From assembly GCA_947500545.1 (NCBI GenBank), contig CANMSO010000004.1:186001-250000 (forward strand): a stretch of DNA of 64,000 nucleotides. Reading direction: 5' to 3'. This DNA comes from an uncultured Aquimarina sp. GTDB lineage: Bacteria; Bacteroidota; Bacteroidia; Flavobacteriales; Flavobacteriaceae. The position numbers and the translations under genes were made by a program. Each line of letters starts with the position of its first letter. The stretch's first letter is position 1. Under the pieces are notes generated by a model. That model saw only the letters and a program-made list of their open reading frames with translations, was not told the origin of the DNA and did not search any database. Shown one piece after another: positions 46,962 through 56,029 of the stretch.

Positions 46962-47156
46962 CTAGAACAATGGCTATAGTTAATACGGGTTTTGGTGCTT
47001 AATCCAAAGTTTCGAGATTTAAACCAAGTCCGCCAAATCTTTTTGATTTGGCTTTATAAAGAAAAAGACAAAACAAAACAAAAAGTTTTGGCTAAGTGTT
47101 TAATCGAAAGTTTACTACTTTTAATTCCCGTACTAACCATAGCCGAGACGTTGTGC
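46962..47156 (+). repeat. attC-15 (family E, 195 bp)
   Basis: Inverse core CTAGAAC (one mismatch to the expected C-T-A-C-A-A-C), core G47150^TTGTGC. Arms 'GGCTATAGTTAATACGGG' and 'CCCGTACTAACCATAGCC' pair almost perfectly. Confidence 0.85.
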
Positions 47157-47244
47157 GCAAGCTGGATAAACCGAACTTACCTGAATCAATCCAGTCAAAA
47201 AACAAACATTTTTAGTAACTTTAGGACAAGTAATCCATAAAATC

Positions 47245-47658
47245 ATGACAGCAAATAAAGCATGTATTATCCCGACAATTCAATATAAAAATGCAAAAAC
47301 AGCCATCGAATGGTTATGTGCAGCATTCGGATTTGAAAAACACCTTGTAGTCCAAGGAGAAGGCAATACAATTATACATGCTCAACTGACATATAGAAAT
47401 TCGATGATTATGTTAAGTTCCGAAAATAATAACGAATACGGCAAATTGGTAAAAGCACCCAACAGTTTGAACGGAATGAATACTCAAGCACCCTATATAA
47501 TTGTCGAAAAAATTGATGAACATTATAAAAATGCTGTTGCCAAAGGTGCAAAAATACTTTTAGAAATTAAGGATCAAGAGTATGGTGGTCGTGTCTATAC
47601 ATGCAAGGATATTGAAGACCATATTTGGAATTTTGGTTCATATAATCCTTGGAATTAA
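47245..47658 (+). CDS. Cassette 16: VOC/glyoxalase-like protein
   Basis: 137 residues with a PhnB/YdcE-like VOC fold ('IPTIQYKNAKTAIEWLCAAF', 'GGRVYTCKDIEDHIWNFGSY'). Possible resistance or detoxification role. Cassette starts at 47151; its own attC is truncated, so the next gene has been merged into this unit. Confidence 0.85.
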   Translation: MTANKACIIPTIQYKNAKTAIEWLCAAFGFEKHLVVQGEGNTIIHAQLTYRNSMIMLSSENNNEYGKLVKAPNSLNGMNTQAPYIIVEKIDEHYKNAVAKGAKILLEIKDQEYGGRVYTCKDIEDHIWNFGSYNPWN

Positions 47659-47677
47659 CATAAATAAAAAAGTCAGC

Positions 47678-47697
47678 ACACAACATTGTGTATAATT
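47678..47697 (+). repeat. attC-16 remnant (family C left arm)
   Basis: Inverse core ACACAAC and 'GTGTATAATT' remain. Everything to the right, including the core site and start of the next cassette, is missing. The next ATG follows 14 bp later. Confidence 0.75.
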
Positions 47698-47711
47698 GAA
47701 CATAGTATTAA

Positions 47712-48083
47712 ATGAAACCAGAAGATTTTATAAAAGAATATGAAGCTGCCTTAAAAACGCAGGATTGGAAAAATGTTGACCCATTATTTCATGATAATGC
47801 CTGTGTTACTTTTTCTAATGGAGCAATTCATATGGGAAAATCAAAAGTTAGAATTGCTTTTGAAAACAATTTTTCAATGATTAAGAGCGAAGAATATTCA
47901 ATACAAAATATACGATGGATTCTTAAAAATGAATCTATAGCCGCTTTTGTATTTGAATTCTACTGGGAAGGAATAATCAATAAAAACCTTACAAAAGGAA
48001 ACGGAATTGGGACCACTGTCCTAATTAATGAAAATGGGAAATGGATTTTACTAACTGAAAATCTGAGTAAAAAAACAGCATGA
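47712..48083 (+). CDS. Cassette 17: NTF2-like (SnoaL/DUF4440) protein
   Basis: 123 residues with the cone-shaped NTF2-like fold: 'FIKEYEAALKTQDWKNVDPL', 'FHDNACVTFSNG' and 'GIGTTVLINENGKW'. Members are enzymes or binding proteins of varied role. It lost its own cassette start through the deletion that truncated attC-16. Confidence 0.82.
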   Translation: MKPEDFIKEYEAALKTQDWKNVDPLFHDNACVTFSNGAIHMGKSKVRIAFENNFSMIKSEEYSIQNIRWILKNESIAAFVFEFYWEGIINKNLTKGNGIGTTVLINENGKWILLTENLSKKTA

Positions 48084-48114
48084 TGAATATATTGTGAAGG
48101 CAAAAAATAACTGC

Positions 48115-48311
48115 TGCTAACACAACCTATAAACAATACGGGCTTCGGGCATAATCTAAGGGTTTGTGTATTTTTATGATGTCCGCAAAATCTTTGGGAT
48201 ATTTTGTTTTAACAAGGAAAATAAAAAACAAAGCAAAAAGATTTCACTATGTGCGTGACAGAAAGTAAACGCTAGTTTGCTCCCGTACTGTTCATAGCTC
48301 AACCGTTATCT
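48115..48311 (+). repeat. attC-17 (family E, 197 bp)
   Basis: Inverse core TGCTAAC, core G48305^TTATCT. Arms 'CCTATAAACAATACGGGC' and 'CCCGTACTGTTCATAGC'. Its expected partner start (GTTAGCAGCAG) is absent upstream, consistent with the deletion. Confidence 0.83.
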
Positions 48312-48379
48312 ATTATTGGTATAAATCTGCAACAATCCTAATATTTTAAGGTTTTGTATTAAGACCTAACACTCAATAT

Positions 48380-49195
48380 GTGAATAATAAAAAATCGTTT
48401 AGCCTTTTTATATTGTTACCTATCTTATTGACTTCAATGATCGGATATGGTCAAGAAAATATTGTTGAATTGACTGGTGCCGTTACAAATCAAAATAATA
48501 GTGTCTCTAATATTTTGGTTGTCAATATAAATTCTAAAAAATCAACGATTACTGATATTAAAGGAGTTTTCAGTATTGAAGTTAAATTGCGCGATACATT
48601 ACAATTCTCTGCAGTTCATTATAGAACTAAAGAAATCATTATAATAGATGAAATTTTGAATCAGAAGACAATCCTGGTTGATTTAGAAGATAAACTCGTC
48701 AATTTGGACGAAGTAGTAGTTCTAACACATAATCTAACAGGTCAAGTCGCTCTCGATATAAAAACGTTTGATATTAAACCTGTTATTACTTCCTCATCTT
48801 TAGGGTTACCAAAAACAAATATAAAAGTTAAGACCAAAAATGAGAGGCTACTTTTTGAGGCAGACGATGGAAAATTAATCAAATTTTATGGAGTTGCTGC
48901 AACCGTAAACGTTACTAAATTAATTAATAAGATTTCAGGAAGAACAAAGGAACTTAAAAATCGAATCTTACTTGATAAACATATCAAAATTGAAAATGAA
49001 ATAGATAATTTGTTTTCAAAAAAATTATTATCCAAAGAACTAGGAATCCCCCAAATGAATATTGCTGATTTTCTTGACTTTTGCATAAATCAACCTGATT
49101 TTTCTAAATTGCCAGACACTATAAATGCATTACGAATTTTGGAATACTTTAAAAGCAAAAGTTATGAATACAAAAAAGCAAACGAATTAAATTGA
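48380..49195 (+). CDS. Cassette 18: carboxypeptidase-regulatory-like domain protein
   Basis: 271 residues with a GTG start. A signal peptide ends 'MIGYGQ'. A CarboxypepD_reg-like beta-sandwich follows (about 28-105; 'ITDIKGVFSIEV', 'LVNLDEVVV'), as in TonB-receptor N-termini and Bacteroidota surface proteins. The C-terminal helical part is unrecognised. Cassette 48306-49304. Confidence 0.8.
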   Translation: MNNKKSFSLFILLPILLTSMIGYGQENIVELTGAVTNQNNSVSNILVVNINSKKSTITDIKGVFSIEVKLRDTLQFSAVHYRTKEIIIIDEILNQKTILVDLEDKLVNLDEVVVLTHNLTGQVALDIKTFDIKPVITSSSLGLPKTNIKVKTKNERLLFEADDGKLIKFYGVAATVNVTKLINKISGRTKELKNRILLDKHIKIENEIDNLFSKKLLSKELGIPQMNIADFLDFCINQPDFSKLPDTINALRILEYFKSKSYEYKKANELN

Positions 49196-49242
49196 TAAGT
49201 TTATATCACGATTTTAAGAGAATTATAAATTAAATAAACAAG

Positions 49243-49310
49243 AGATAACAATTTGTATATTGCATATGCACCCTTAGGGATGCAAACTCAACATACAAGA
49301 GTCGTTATGT
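49243..49310 (+). repeat. attC-18 (family F, 68 bp)
   Basis: Inverse core AGATAAC, core G49304^TTATGT. Near-copy of attC-9, with the inner stem changed to 'TGCACCCTTAGGGATGCA'. Both arms changed together, so the pairing is conserved. Confidence 0.85.
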
Positions 49311-49327
49311 GCAAGCCCTGAAAATGA

Positions 49328-49855
49328 ATGGTTAAAAAAATTGGAATTCTAATATTGACTTTAATAACTCTACCACTTTTAGCTGGAGTATATGGAATTT
49401 TACACGACCAAATTTCTTTCACAATATCTCCTGAATATTTTACCAAGTTTAAATTTCCTCAATTTCAAATAGGGCTTATGGGTAAAAATCATCCACGATT
49501 ATCAGCATCTGTTGTTGGGTTTTTCTCAACTTGGTGGACAGGACTAATAATCGGAATTATAATCGGACTAATTGGATTGATTATGCCAACCACAAAACTA
49601 ATGCGAAAAAGTATTTTCGGAGCTTCCTTACGTACAATGGGGATTGCAGTTGGAATCGGGCTTTTGGGAATATTAATAGGTAAATTTATTATTTCTAAAC
49701 TAAATACAGAATGGACAATTATTCCCAATGGAGTGACTGATAAAAGTGCTTTCTTGACGGTTGGAACAATGCATACTCTTAGCTATATTGGTGGGTTAAT
49801 TGGACTGACTTTTGGAGTGATTTATCAATTGCGACTGAAAAAAGTAAGCTCATAA
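49328..49855 (+). CDS. Cassette 19: four-helix membrane protein, unknown
   Basis: 175 residues with four hydrophobic helices (about 4-22, 62-88, 96-120, 140-166). Not recognised. The stop codon overlaps the inverse core of attC-19, so the gene runs right up to the recombination site. Cassette 49305-50015. Confidence 0.7.
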   Translation: MVKKIGILILTLITLPLLAGVYGILHDQISFTISPEYFTKFKFPQFQIGLMGKNHPRLSASVVGFFSTWWTGLIIGIIIGLIGLIMPTTKLMRKSIFGASLRTMGIAVGIGLLGILIGKFIISKLNTEWTIIPNGVTDKSAFLTVGTMHTLSYIGGLIGLTFGVIYQLRLKKVSS

Positions 49856-50021
49856 CATTATATATGAAATCAGAGCAAAGTTTAGTGCTGGATCGAAAGG
49901 TCATTTCCTTTTTGCTATGGCGCTAGATTTTTATAAATTAAACAAGAAATAGAAATGCACAGATAAATCAATTGGTTCAGGCTTACTTGCCTTGTTCCAA
50001 TTCATATATTTGGCGTTGTAA
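49850..50021 (+). repeat. attC-19 (family B, 172 bp)
   Basis: Inverse core TCATAAC, core G50015^TTGTAA. Arms 'TATATGAAATCAGAGCAA' and 'TTGTTCCAATTCATATAT'. Highly similar to attC-3. Confidence 0.86.
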
Positions 50022-50034
50022 AACATTTGACGAA

Positions 50035-50571
50035 ATGAATCGCATCCTTCCAATTTTAGGTGTCTTAATAATATTGATTAGCTGTAAGTCGACTAAAGTC
50101 AGCCAAGAATCTGAATTTAAGATGTCAAATGATTCTGTAAATCTGTACGCATTTATCGGAGAAAAAATATCCGTGATTGAATTTGACCCAAACGAAAACA
50201 ATAAACGGATGGAAATTGATTCTATAACTGGAGACACTTTGATATTTAAAAGTTATGTGATGGACAACGGTTTCAAAAACAAGTACAAAGTAATAAAGAA
50301 TGTACATAACGAATTAAAAACCGATACGATTGAATTTGAGGCGTACGACCATTACGGAAGACCTGCATTTGAAAATTATAAGAACGTCCTACTCTACTTG
50401 TCTTATAACAAAGAGAAAAATAAGTACTATCACCAAAAATATATATTTGACCCAATAGAAAAAGACAAAAATGGAAATTGGAAAGGTTTAAAAGGAGAAA
50501 GTGTAGAAAAGCTGTTTACGGAACAGAAAAACGGATATTTATCTGCTAGAGGAGTATTTGACAGCGAATAA
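50035..50571 (+). CDS. Cassette 20: lipoprotein, unknown
   Basis: 178 residues from the ATG at 50035; the upstream frame is attC sequence. The lipobox is 'LIILISCKST'. The mature region has a beta-rich domain of unknown type. Cassette 50016-50766; the end pair GTTGTAAAAC and GTTTTACAAC is perfect and identical to that of cassette 3. Confidence 0.72.
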   Translation: MNRILPILGVLIILISCKSTKVSQESEFKMSNDSVNLYAFIGEKISVIEFDPNENNKRMEIDSITGDTLIFKSYVMDNGFKNKYKVIKNVHNELKTDTIEFEAYDHYGRPAFENYKNVLLYLSYNKEKNKYYHQKYIFDPIEKDKNGNWKGLKGESVEKLFTEQKNGYLSARGVFDSE

Positions 50572-50578
50572 AAACGTT

Positions 50579-50772
50579 TTACAACAACGTATATAACTCA
50601 TATTTAATTAGTTGATTAATAGAGGTTAGGACATATTTGCAAGTCCGCCAAATTTTTAAATTTGGCTTTTAAGATTGATAAGTTAAAAACAAAATATAAA
50701 AATTCGGCTCTGTGTTAACCCGAAAAGCTAGTGTCTTTTTGCACGCTACATTCCATACACAAACCGTTGTAG
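50579..50772 (+). repeat. attC-20 (family E/C-like, 194 bp)
   Basis: Inverse core TTACAAC, core G50766^TTGTAG. The centre carries 'AAGTCCGCCAAATTTTTAAA' and a matching AT-rich arm. The right end is 'CATTCCATACACAAACCGTT'. Confidence 0.8.
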
Positions 50773-50792
50773 GCAATTTGAAACTGAACAAA

Positions 50793-51944
50793 ATGAAGAA
50801 TACAATTATTGCACTTTTTTACCTCTTTTCTTTAAGCAGTTGTGGTCAAAGTACATCAAAAATAGATTTCTCTGATGTAGCGAAAAACAAAGTAGATTCA
50901 TTATTTTCTGCATATGACGATTTAAGTTCTCCTGGTTATGCTATTGGAATTTCAAAAAACGGAAAAACACTTTACAAAAATGGTTATGGATCCGCTAATT
51001 TGGACTATAAAATACCTATTGAACCTAATTCAGCATTTAGCATAGCTTCGGTCTCAAAACAATTTACAGCAGCTTGCATAGCGATATTGATACTGGAAAA
51101 TAGGATTACTTTGGATACACCAGCATCCGATTTTATTCCGGAACTTAAAAAATATCCTGACACGATCCTGATAAAACATCTCATTTATAACACGAGCGGA
51201 ATAACTGATTATCCAAGGCTCGAAAGAACAGGAGGAAAATCTTGGATTACATTCAACTATTTTGATATTAACGAATGCATTGCTACATCACTTTCGGAAG
51301 ATAAACTTCAGTTTAAACCTGGTGAAAACTGGGATTATTGTAATGTTAATTTTATGCTTCTTACAAAAATTGTAGAAAAAATAAGCAATCAAACCTTTGC
51401 TGAATTTGCTAAGCAACGATTATTTGAGCCACTAGGAATGAACAATACACTTATCAATGATGATATAACTCAAGTAATTGAAAGAAGAGTCACACCTTAC
51501 AATCATCGAACAAAAGAATATATTAATGATTATGAAGAATATGGAATTAAGTTGAGAAAAGATGGAGAATATATACAGCACCCAAGAAATTCACCTCATT
51601 ATGGTGGAAGCGGAGTGGTCACAACAATCGAAGATTTATTAATATGGAGTGACAATATGGTGAGTAAAAATTTCGGAGGAGAGCCATTTTATAATTTGAT
51701 GCATAAGACGATAAAATTTAATCACGATAGAGACAATCAAGCATTTGGTCTTTATATTGGAGATTTTAAGGGAAGAAAAATAGTCGCTTGGGATGGTGGT
51801 GATTGGGGAATTAGTTCACAGCTTTTACGGTTTTCAGATCAAGGTGTAGCAATTATTGTACTTTCAAATCTTGGTTCAGGAGAAGCTTTTAGAAAGGTTA
51901 ATGGAATTGCTGACATTCTAATAGACGAAAAAATAATTGACTAA
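50793..51944 (+). CDS. Cassette 21, gene 1: serine hydrolase lipoprotein
   Basis: 383 residues from the ATG at 50793. The lipobox is 'LFSLSSCGQS'. Motifs are S-x-x-K ('SVSKQFTAAC') and Y-x-N ('DYCNVNF'); the third motif is replaced by 'WDGGDWG'. Beta-lactamase/DD-peptidase family. A truncated attC separates it from a CPBP gene that shares the same cassette. Confidence 0.87.
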   Translation: MKNTIIALFYLFSLSSCGQSTSKIDFSDVAKNKVDSLFSAYDDLSSPGYAIGISKNGKTLYKNGYGSANLDYKIPIEPNSAFSIASVSKQFTAACIAILILENRITLDTPASDFIPELKKYPDTILIKHLIYNTSGITDYPRLERTGGKSWITFNYFDINECIATSLSEDKLQFKPGENWDYCNVNFMLLTKIVEKISNQTFAEFAKQRLFEPLGMNNTLINDDITQVIERRVTPYNHRTKEYINDYEEYGIKLRKDGEYIQHPRNSPHYGGSGVVTTIEDLLIWSDNMVSKNFGGEPFYNLMHKTIKFNHDRDNQAFGLYIGDFKGRKIVAWDGGDWGISSQLLRFSDQGVAIIVLSNLGSGEAFRKVNGIADILIDEKIID

Positions 51945-51951
51945 AAATATA

Positions 51952-51965
51952 CTACAACATTATAA
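51952..51965 (+). repeat. attC-21a remnant between two genes
   Basis: The inverse core CTACAAC followed by 'ATTATA' matches the family B left end. The rest is missing; the CPBP start codon follows directly. Confidence 0.65.
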
Positions 51966-51967
51966 TT

Positions 51968-52792
51968 ATGAAAAAAAATAGTGCATTGTATATAACTAGT
52001 ATCTACGTTTTAATTGTATTTGGGTATCGGTTATTTTTTGCCAGCTCGTTCCATGATTGGCAACTTAACATACTAGGCTATGTTTACATTCCTTTATTAA
52101 TTTTTAATTTCCTTTTGCCCTCAACCTTACCCTTTTTAACTACTGATAAAACTGGTATATCGTGGACAGGGGGATTCCCGAAAAATACATTAAAAGCAGG
52201 TCTAATTGCAAGTTTTTTAAGCCTTTTGGTCATGGCAATTGGCTTTGATATATGCTTTTCAAATGATTATAGTGAAAAAACATGGCCTGGTGGAATTATT
52301 ATCACTGCTTTCGCTCTTCTGGCATGTATCATTGTTCACTTCATTTTACGAAAAAAAAAGCGAGTCGTTAAAGTCAAAACACAGAAAAAAGGATTTGTGT
52401 TAGTTACTTTTTTTGCTTTATCAACTTTGATTGTTGGAATCATTTACCACGAATCATATCCAAAATTAGTTGGTGTTTTGAATGCCATATTCATCGTTGC
52501 GCTCTTAGAGGAATACCTTTTTAGAGGTTTTTTTCAAACACAATTATTAAAAGTCAGTTCAAAAGGCATTTCAATTTTTAAAACTGAATTGCCATATGCA
52601 ATACTCATTCAAGGTTTTTTGTTTGGTATAATACACGTACTTGTCAATGCACCACCCTTTGAATGGTTTTATGGAATATGGACAATTCCAATGGGTATTT
52701 TATTTGGAATTATTACGTATAGAACAGGAAATATTTGGCTTGGTTTTCTTGTTCACGCAATTTTAGGAAGCCTTCCAATAATATTGAATTAA
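51968..52792 (+). CDS. Cassette 21, gene 2: CPBP intramembrane metalloprotease
   Basis: 274 residues with about eight membrane helices. CPBP motifs are 'LLEEYLFRGFF' (EExxxR), 'FGIIHVLVN' and 'GFLVHAILG' supplying His ligands. The attC after it pairs best with the cassette start at 50766 (GTTGTAGGC with GCCTACAAC), so both genes now move as one unit. Confidence 0.87.
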   Translation: MKKNSALYITSIYVLIVFGYRLFFASSFHDWQLNILGYVYIPLLIFNFLLPSTLPFLTTDKTGISWTGGFPKNTLKAGLIASFLSLLVMAIGFDICFSNDYSEKTWPGGIIITAFALLACIIVHFILRKKKRVVKVKTQKKGFVLVTFFALSTLIVGIIYHESYPKLVGVLNAIFIVALLEEYLFRGFFQTQLLKVSSKGISIFKTELPYAILIQGFLFGIIHVLVNAPPFEWFYGIWTIPMGILFGIITYRTGNIWLGFLVHAILGSLPIILN

Positions 52793-52798
52793 AACTGC

Positions 52799-52931
52799 CT
52801 ACAACAACGTGTATAGTAAATTGCCTGGTTCTTACCTAATTGGAAAATCCGTAGGTTTTCCCTCTGGTGAGTTTTCTTTTACTAATTTAGTTCCCAGCCA
52901 ACGCAACTAACGATACACGAACACGTTGCCA
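52799..52931 (+). repeat. attC-21 (family C, 133 bp)
   Basis: Inverse core CTACAAC, core G52925^TTGCCA. Arms 'CGTGTATAGTAAATTGC' and 'GCAACTAACGATACACGAAC'; centre 'AAAATCCGTAGGTTTT'. Confidence 0.85.
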
Positions 52932-53040
52932 AAAATACTCGAAATAAATTTAATGAATGACGAGTAATATTCTTGGCAAAAATTCTATGGAGAAATTATT
53001 CTTTAATTTTGAATCTTATAAAAAAAGGAGCTTCTAATTC

Positions 53041-53877
53041 ATGAGTACTACACAACCAACCAAGAATACAGTAAAAACAGTATGGCATACATTTATCAGT
53101 AGTTCTGGACGGCGTTGGTCTCAGAAAGCAATTGTACTAACGATTTTCTCTTTAGTAGTAAATCACTTAGCAACGCGCGATAGTTTTCCAGATGGTGAAT
53201 CGTATAGATTCCCTATAGAAGGTTTTTTGTCGTCTATTGTTTTATGTATTCTCATTGGAATCATAACGGAACTTAATTTTAAATTTTACAAGAAAAAGCA
53301 TTTCTCTAAAAAGGTAGAGATTGCCGCTATCGTATGGTTTATGGCTTCTACTCTAGGATATATTACAATCATGTATATTCCTTTAAATATTATTGTAAAT
53401 AAAGTTGCAGGTGGACACACAGTGTTCTATTATTTATTAATTAGTTTGCTACTTACCTTATTAGTGAGTTTTATTTTCATAGGTTTATGGTATGCCCAAG
53501 ACATATACAATTTATATAAGTTATCGATAAAAGATGCCGAAATTACTATTGACAGCGGCACAAAAATGACGAAGCTTACCTATGAAAATATTGCATGCTT
53601 TTACAGCGAAAACAAAATTGTATATACTGTTAAAAATGATGGCACAACAATTAACACCGATTTTATATTAAATGAGCTCGAAGAAAAAATAAACGATCAA
53701 TTGTTTTTTAGAGCCAATCGACAAATTATCATTCACAAAGATGCTGTAGACCAAATTGAAAAGATTGAAAATGGCAAATTGCGTATTCGGTTAAAAGCTT
53801 CCATTGAAAACAATGCAATTGCAGAAATCAATATCAGTCGTTACAAACGAAAAGGATTTATGGATTGGTTTCAATAA
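53041..53877 (+). CDS. Cassette 22, gene 1: LytTR-domain membrane regulator
   Basis: 278 residues with four membrane helices (about 25-150) and a C-terminal LytTR DNA-binding domain ('NIACFYSENKIVYTV', 'FFRANRQIIIHKDAVDQIEK'). A membrane-embedded LytTR regulator without a kinase; it precedes a CPBP gene by 124 bp, which is a plausible target. Confidence 0.85.
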   Translation: MSTTQPTKNTVKTVWHTFISSSGRRWSQKAIVLTIFSLVVNHLATRDSFPDGESYRFPIEGFLSSIVLCILIGIITELNFKFYKKKHFSKKVEIAAIVWFMASTLGYITIMYIPLNIIVNKVAGGHTVFYYLLISLLLTLLVSFIFIGLWYAQDIYNLYKLSIKDAEITIDSGTKMTKLTYENIACFYSENKIVYTVKNDGTTINTDFILNELEEKINDQLFFRANRQIIIHKDAVDQIEKIENGKLRIRLKASIENNAIAEINISRYKRKGFMDWFQ

Positions 53878-54001
53878 AAGATGTCAAAAACTACCGACTA
53901 TTCAGTTATAAATTACGACCATTCAGTAAAAATATACGTGTTTAAGCGGGTTTTCAGGGATTTTGTTCATTATTTCGCTTAGAATTTAAAAGTAAAAAAC
54001 A

Positions 54002-54664
54002 ATGAACAAAATTAACTTACGACAAATATTAATTCCATTAATTACCATTGCAATCATCCTCTTTTTATGGTTTGGGCCAATCCATTTAGGTTTTCTAACA
54101 CTTATCATTACTTCAATAGTAGTTTTTATAGCCAGTGCTATAGAATATAAAGGAAAAGGATTTTCAGCACTTGGGTTTCAACGTGAAAAATTCAAAATCA
54201 AAAACATTTTTGTCCTTTCTCCATTAGTTGCGCTAGGGCTCTTTATTTTTTATGCCTTTGTATTGGTTCCTGGGATTACAAAACTCACAGGAGTTCCTAT
54301 AGATTATTCTTTTTTTAATGAAATAACAGGAAACCTTCCAACCTTTCTCATTAGTTTATTATTAATATTAGCTGGCTCGGGTTTTGGTGAAGAAATCATC
54401 TTTCGTGGATATTTTATGCGACAATTTGTAAAATTCTTTGGAGAAAGCAAAATAAGTATTGCATTAAGCATTGTTCTAACTACTGGTTTTTTTGGTTTTA
54501 TGCATAGTAGTCAAGGCATTACAGGGCAACTTGTCACTTTTGTTATTGGATCACTTATAGCTTTGATATTCTACTTACGTAAATACGATTTGTGGTTTGT
54601 TTGTTCTGTGCACTGTTTTTTTAACACAATAGGTTTAACTTGCATTTACTTTGGTTTGGCGTAA
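54002..54664 (+). CDS. Cassette 22, gene 2: CPBP intramembrane metalloprotease
   Basis: 220 residues with six to seven membrane helices. Motifs are 'GFGEEIIFRGYF' (EExxxR), 'GFMHSSQG' and 'VCSVHCFFNT'. Shorter than the other two CPBP proteins and not close to them in sequence, so it was probably acquired independently. Confidence 0.86.
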   Translation: MNKINLRQILIPLITIAIILFLWFGPIHLGFLTLIITSIVVFIASAIEYKGKGFSALGFQREKFKIKNIFVLSPLVALGLFIFYAFVLVPGITKLTGVPIDYSFFNEITGNLPTFLISLLLILAGSGFGEEIIFRGYFMRQFVKFFGESKISIALSIVLTTGFFGFMHSSQGITGQLVTFVIGSLIALIFYLRKYDLWFVCSVHCFFNTIGLTCIYFGLA

Positions 54665-54693
54665 CGATACCAAGTAATAACACTTACATCTTA

Positions 54694-54864
54694 AACCCGG
54701 TTTATGCATTTGAAAATCTATTACAGCTTGTAACTACTGCAAAACCTATCGCTGCGCTACATTTTCAAATGTAACCGTAGCGGTGCTATGCAAAAATTTG
54801 TAAAATGTCAGGTTTTATTGCAGTTCCAACCTTCATTACGAAGTTCTAATGCATAAATCCGGTT
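54694..54864. repeat. Nested palindromic element
   Basis: The outer arms AACCCGGTTTATGCAT (54694-54709) and ATGCATAAATCCGGTT (54849-54864) pair with small mismatches. Inside, TGCAAAACCT pairs with AGGTTTTATTGCA and ACATTTTCAAATGT forms a self-pair. It differs from every attC family here and lies within cassette 22 after the CPBP gene. Possibly a REP-like or non-autonomous element. Confidence 0.6.
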
Positions 54865-55029
54865 GAATTTACCCAATAAAATGTGCCTTTTTGAACTATA
54901 TTTTGTTATAAATATAAAACAGAACTATGGCTATGCTTGATGGATTTTTGAGATTTAGACTAAATTGCTGTGCTGAATCTGACTCGAAAAAATAATAGAG
55001 ATAATTACAGTGGGTATGTTTCGTACTTT
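54865..55029. other. Non-coding tail of cassette 22
   Basis: 165 bp of AT-rich sequence between the palindromic element and attC-22. A short open frame (starting 54970) runs into attC and has no support. Nothing else seen. Confidence 0.4.
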
Positions 55030-55161
55030 AGGCAACACCGTATATACTTTATAGCTGTTAATTGCTTATTTACGAAAATATTCGCTATCATTATATTTGT
55101 TTTTAATTTACTATTTTTTGTTCGTGAAATACGCTACAAAGTATCTACAAATCCGTTGTAG
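55030..55161 (+). repeat. attC-22 (family C variant, 132 bp)
   Basis: Inverse core AGGCAAC, core G55155^TTGTAG. Arms 'GTATATACTTTATAGC' and 'GCTACAAAGTATCTAC'. GTTGCC at the cassette start (52925) matches GGCAAC. Confidence 0.78.
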
Positions 55162-55267
55162 CTCATTATATAAACAGCTCAATATCAAAATTCGATGATT
55201 CGGAATTAAAATGGTTCTAAGTTGAAAAAAATGTTAGAATTTGTAGCGGTCAAATAAAAAACAACTA

Positions 55268-55864
55268 ATGAAACCAAAAAACCTTTGTTTACTAGGATTG
55301 ATTCTTTTCGTTACAAGCTATGTAATGTTTTCTCAAGGTCAAGAATTTGCTTATTCTCAAAAACCAATTGACTTTGCTCATTGGTTTAATTTAATAGCAG
55401 CGGTATTACTTATTTCATTTAATTATGTATTCCCAAAGAACAATCTAAATTCTATAGCATCATTTGTAACAATATTAGGTGTCATTGCACATATTGGACT
55501 TTGCACTATTGACTTAATTATGTGGAGTTTTGGCAGCGATAATGTTAGTAGAACTGAACTAAGTAATCACTTAAACAATATTCCATCAATTGTGTATCCT
55601 TTTGTAATTGTTGGACCTTCTATGCTTTTTATTGGTTTGTCACTTCACGCTTGGAATTTCATTAGAAAGCATACAATTAGTGCTTTGATGGTAATAATTG
55701 GAGCACCTGCAATCGGAATCGCATATTTTATGTTGCATAATGGGATTTTAACTTTAGCAAGTTGTATAATATTTTCATCCGGACTAGCTATACTTCTATA
55801 CAGAAATGAAATACAAAACGTAAAAAATAACGAGCTACGACGCGATATATGTGATCATAGCTGA
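55268..55864 (+). CDS. Cassette 23: six-helix membrane protein
   Basis: 198 residues with about six hydrophobic helices. It is a paralogue of the cassette 25 protein (both have 'Q-P/K-IDxAHW', 'LNYVF' and 'A-x-FI-R' features). The reading frame has no stop before the attC: the last ~9 residues are encoded by attC-23, and the stop lies inside it. Cassette 55156-55998. Confidence 0.75.
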   Translation: MKPKNLCLLGLILFVTSYVMFSQGQEFAYSQKPIDFAHWFNLIAAVLLISFNYVFPKNNLNSIASFVTILGVIAHIGLCTIDLIMWSFGSDNVSRTELSNHLNNIPSIVYPFVIVGPSMLFIGLSLHAWNFIRKHTISALMVIIGAPAIGIAYFMLHNGILTLASCIIFSSGLAILLYRNEIQNVKNNELRRDICDHS

Positions 55865-56004
55865 TTTGTGATTAATCGAAAGGTCTTTGTATATTTATGA
55901 AGGCGCAATGCTTGCAAAATGAAAAAATAGCAACCAATGCGCAGATAATGTCGATAGTTAGGTAACATTTTACACAGCTACGACACATATATTAAACGTT
56001 AGCA
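55835..56004 (+). repeat. attC-23 (family A, 170 bp)
   Basis: Inverse core CTACGAC, core G55998^TTAGCA. Left arm 'GATATATGTGATCATAGCTG', right arm 'CAGCTACGACACATATAT'. The changes AGCAG to AGCTG and CTGCT to CAGCT are compensatory compared with attC-2. Confidence 0.87.
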
Positions 56005-56029
56005 CCAATCAATTCAAAATCAAATAAAA

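Noticed and set aside
46992..47240. Open frame of 82 codons within attC-15
   Set aside because: It is encoded by the repeat itself and its flank; similar frames arise in other copies. No ribosome-binding region or domain.
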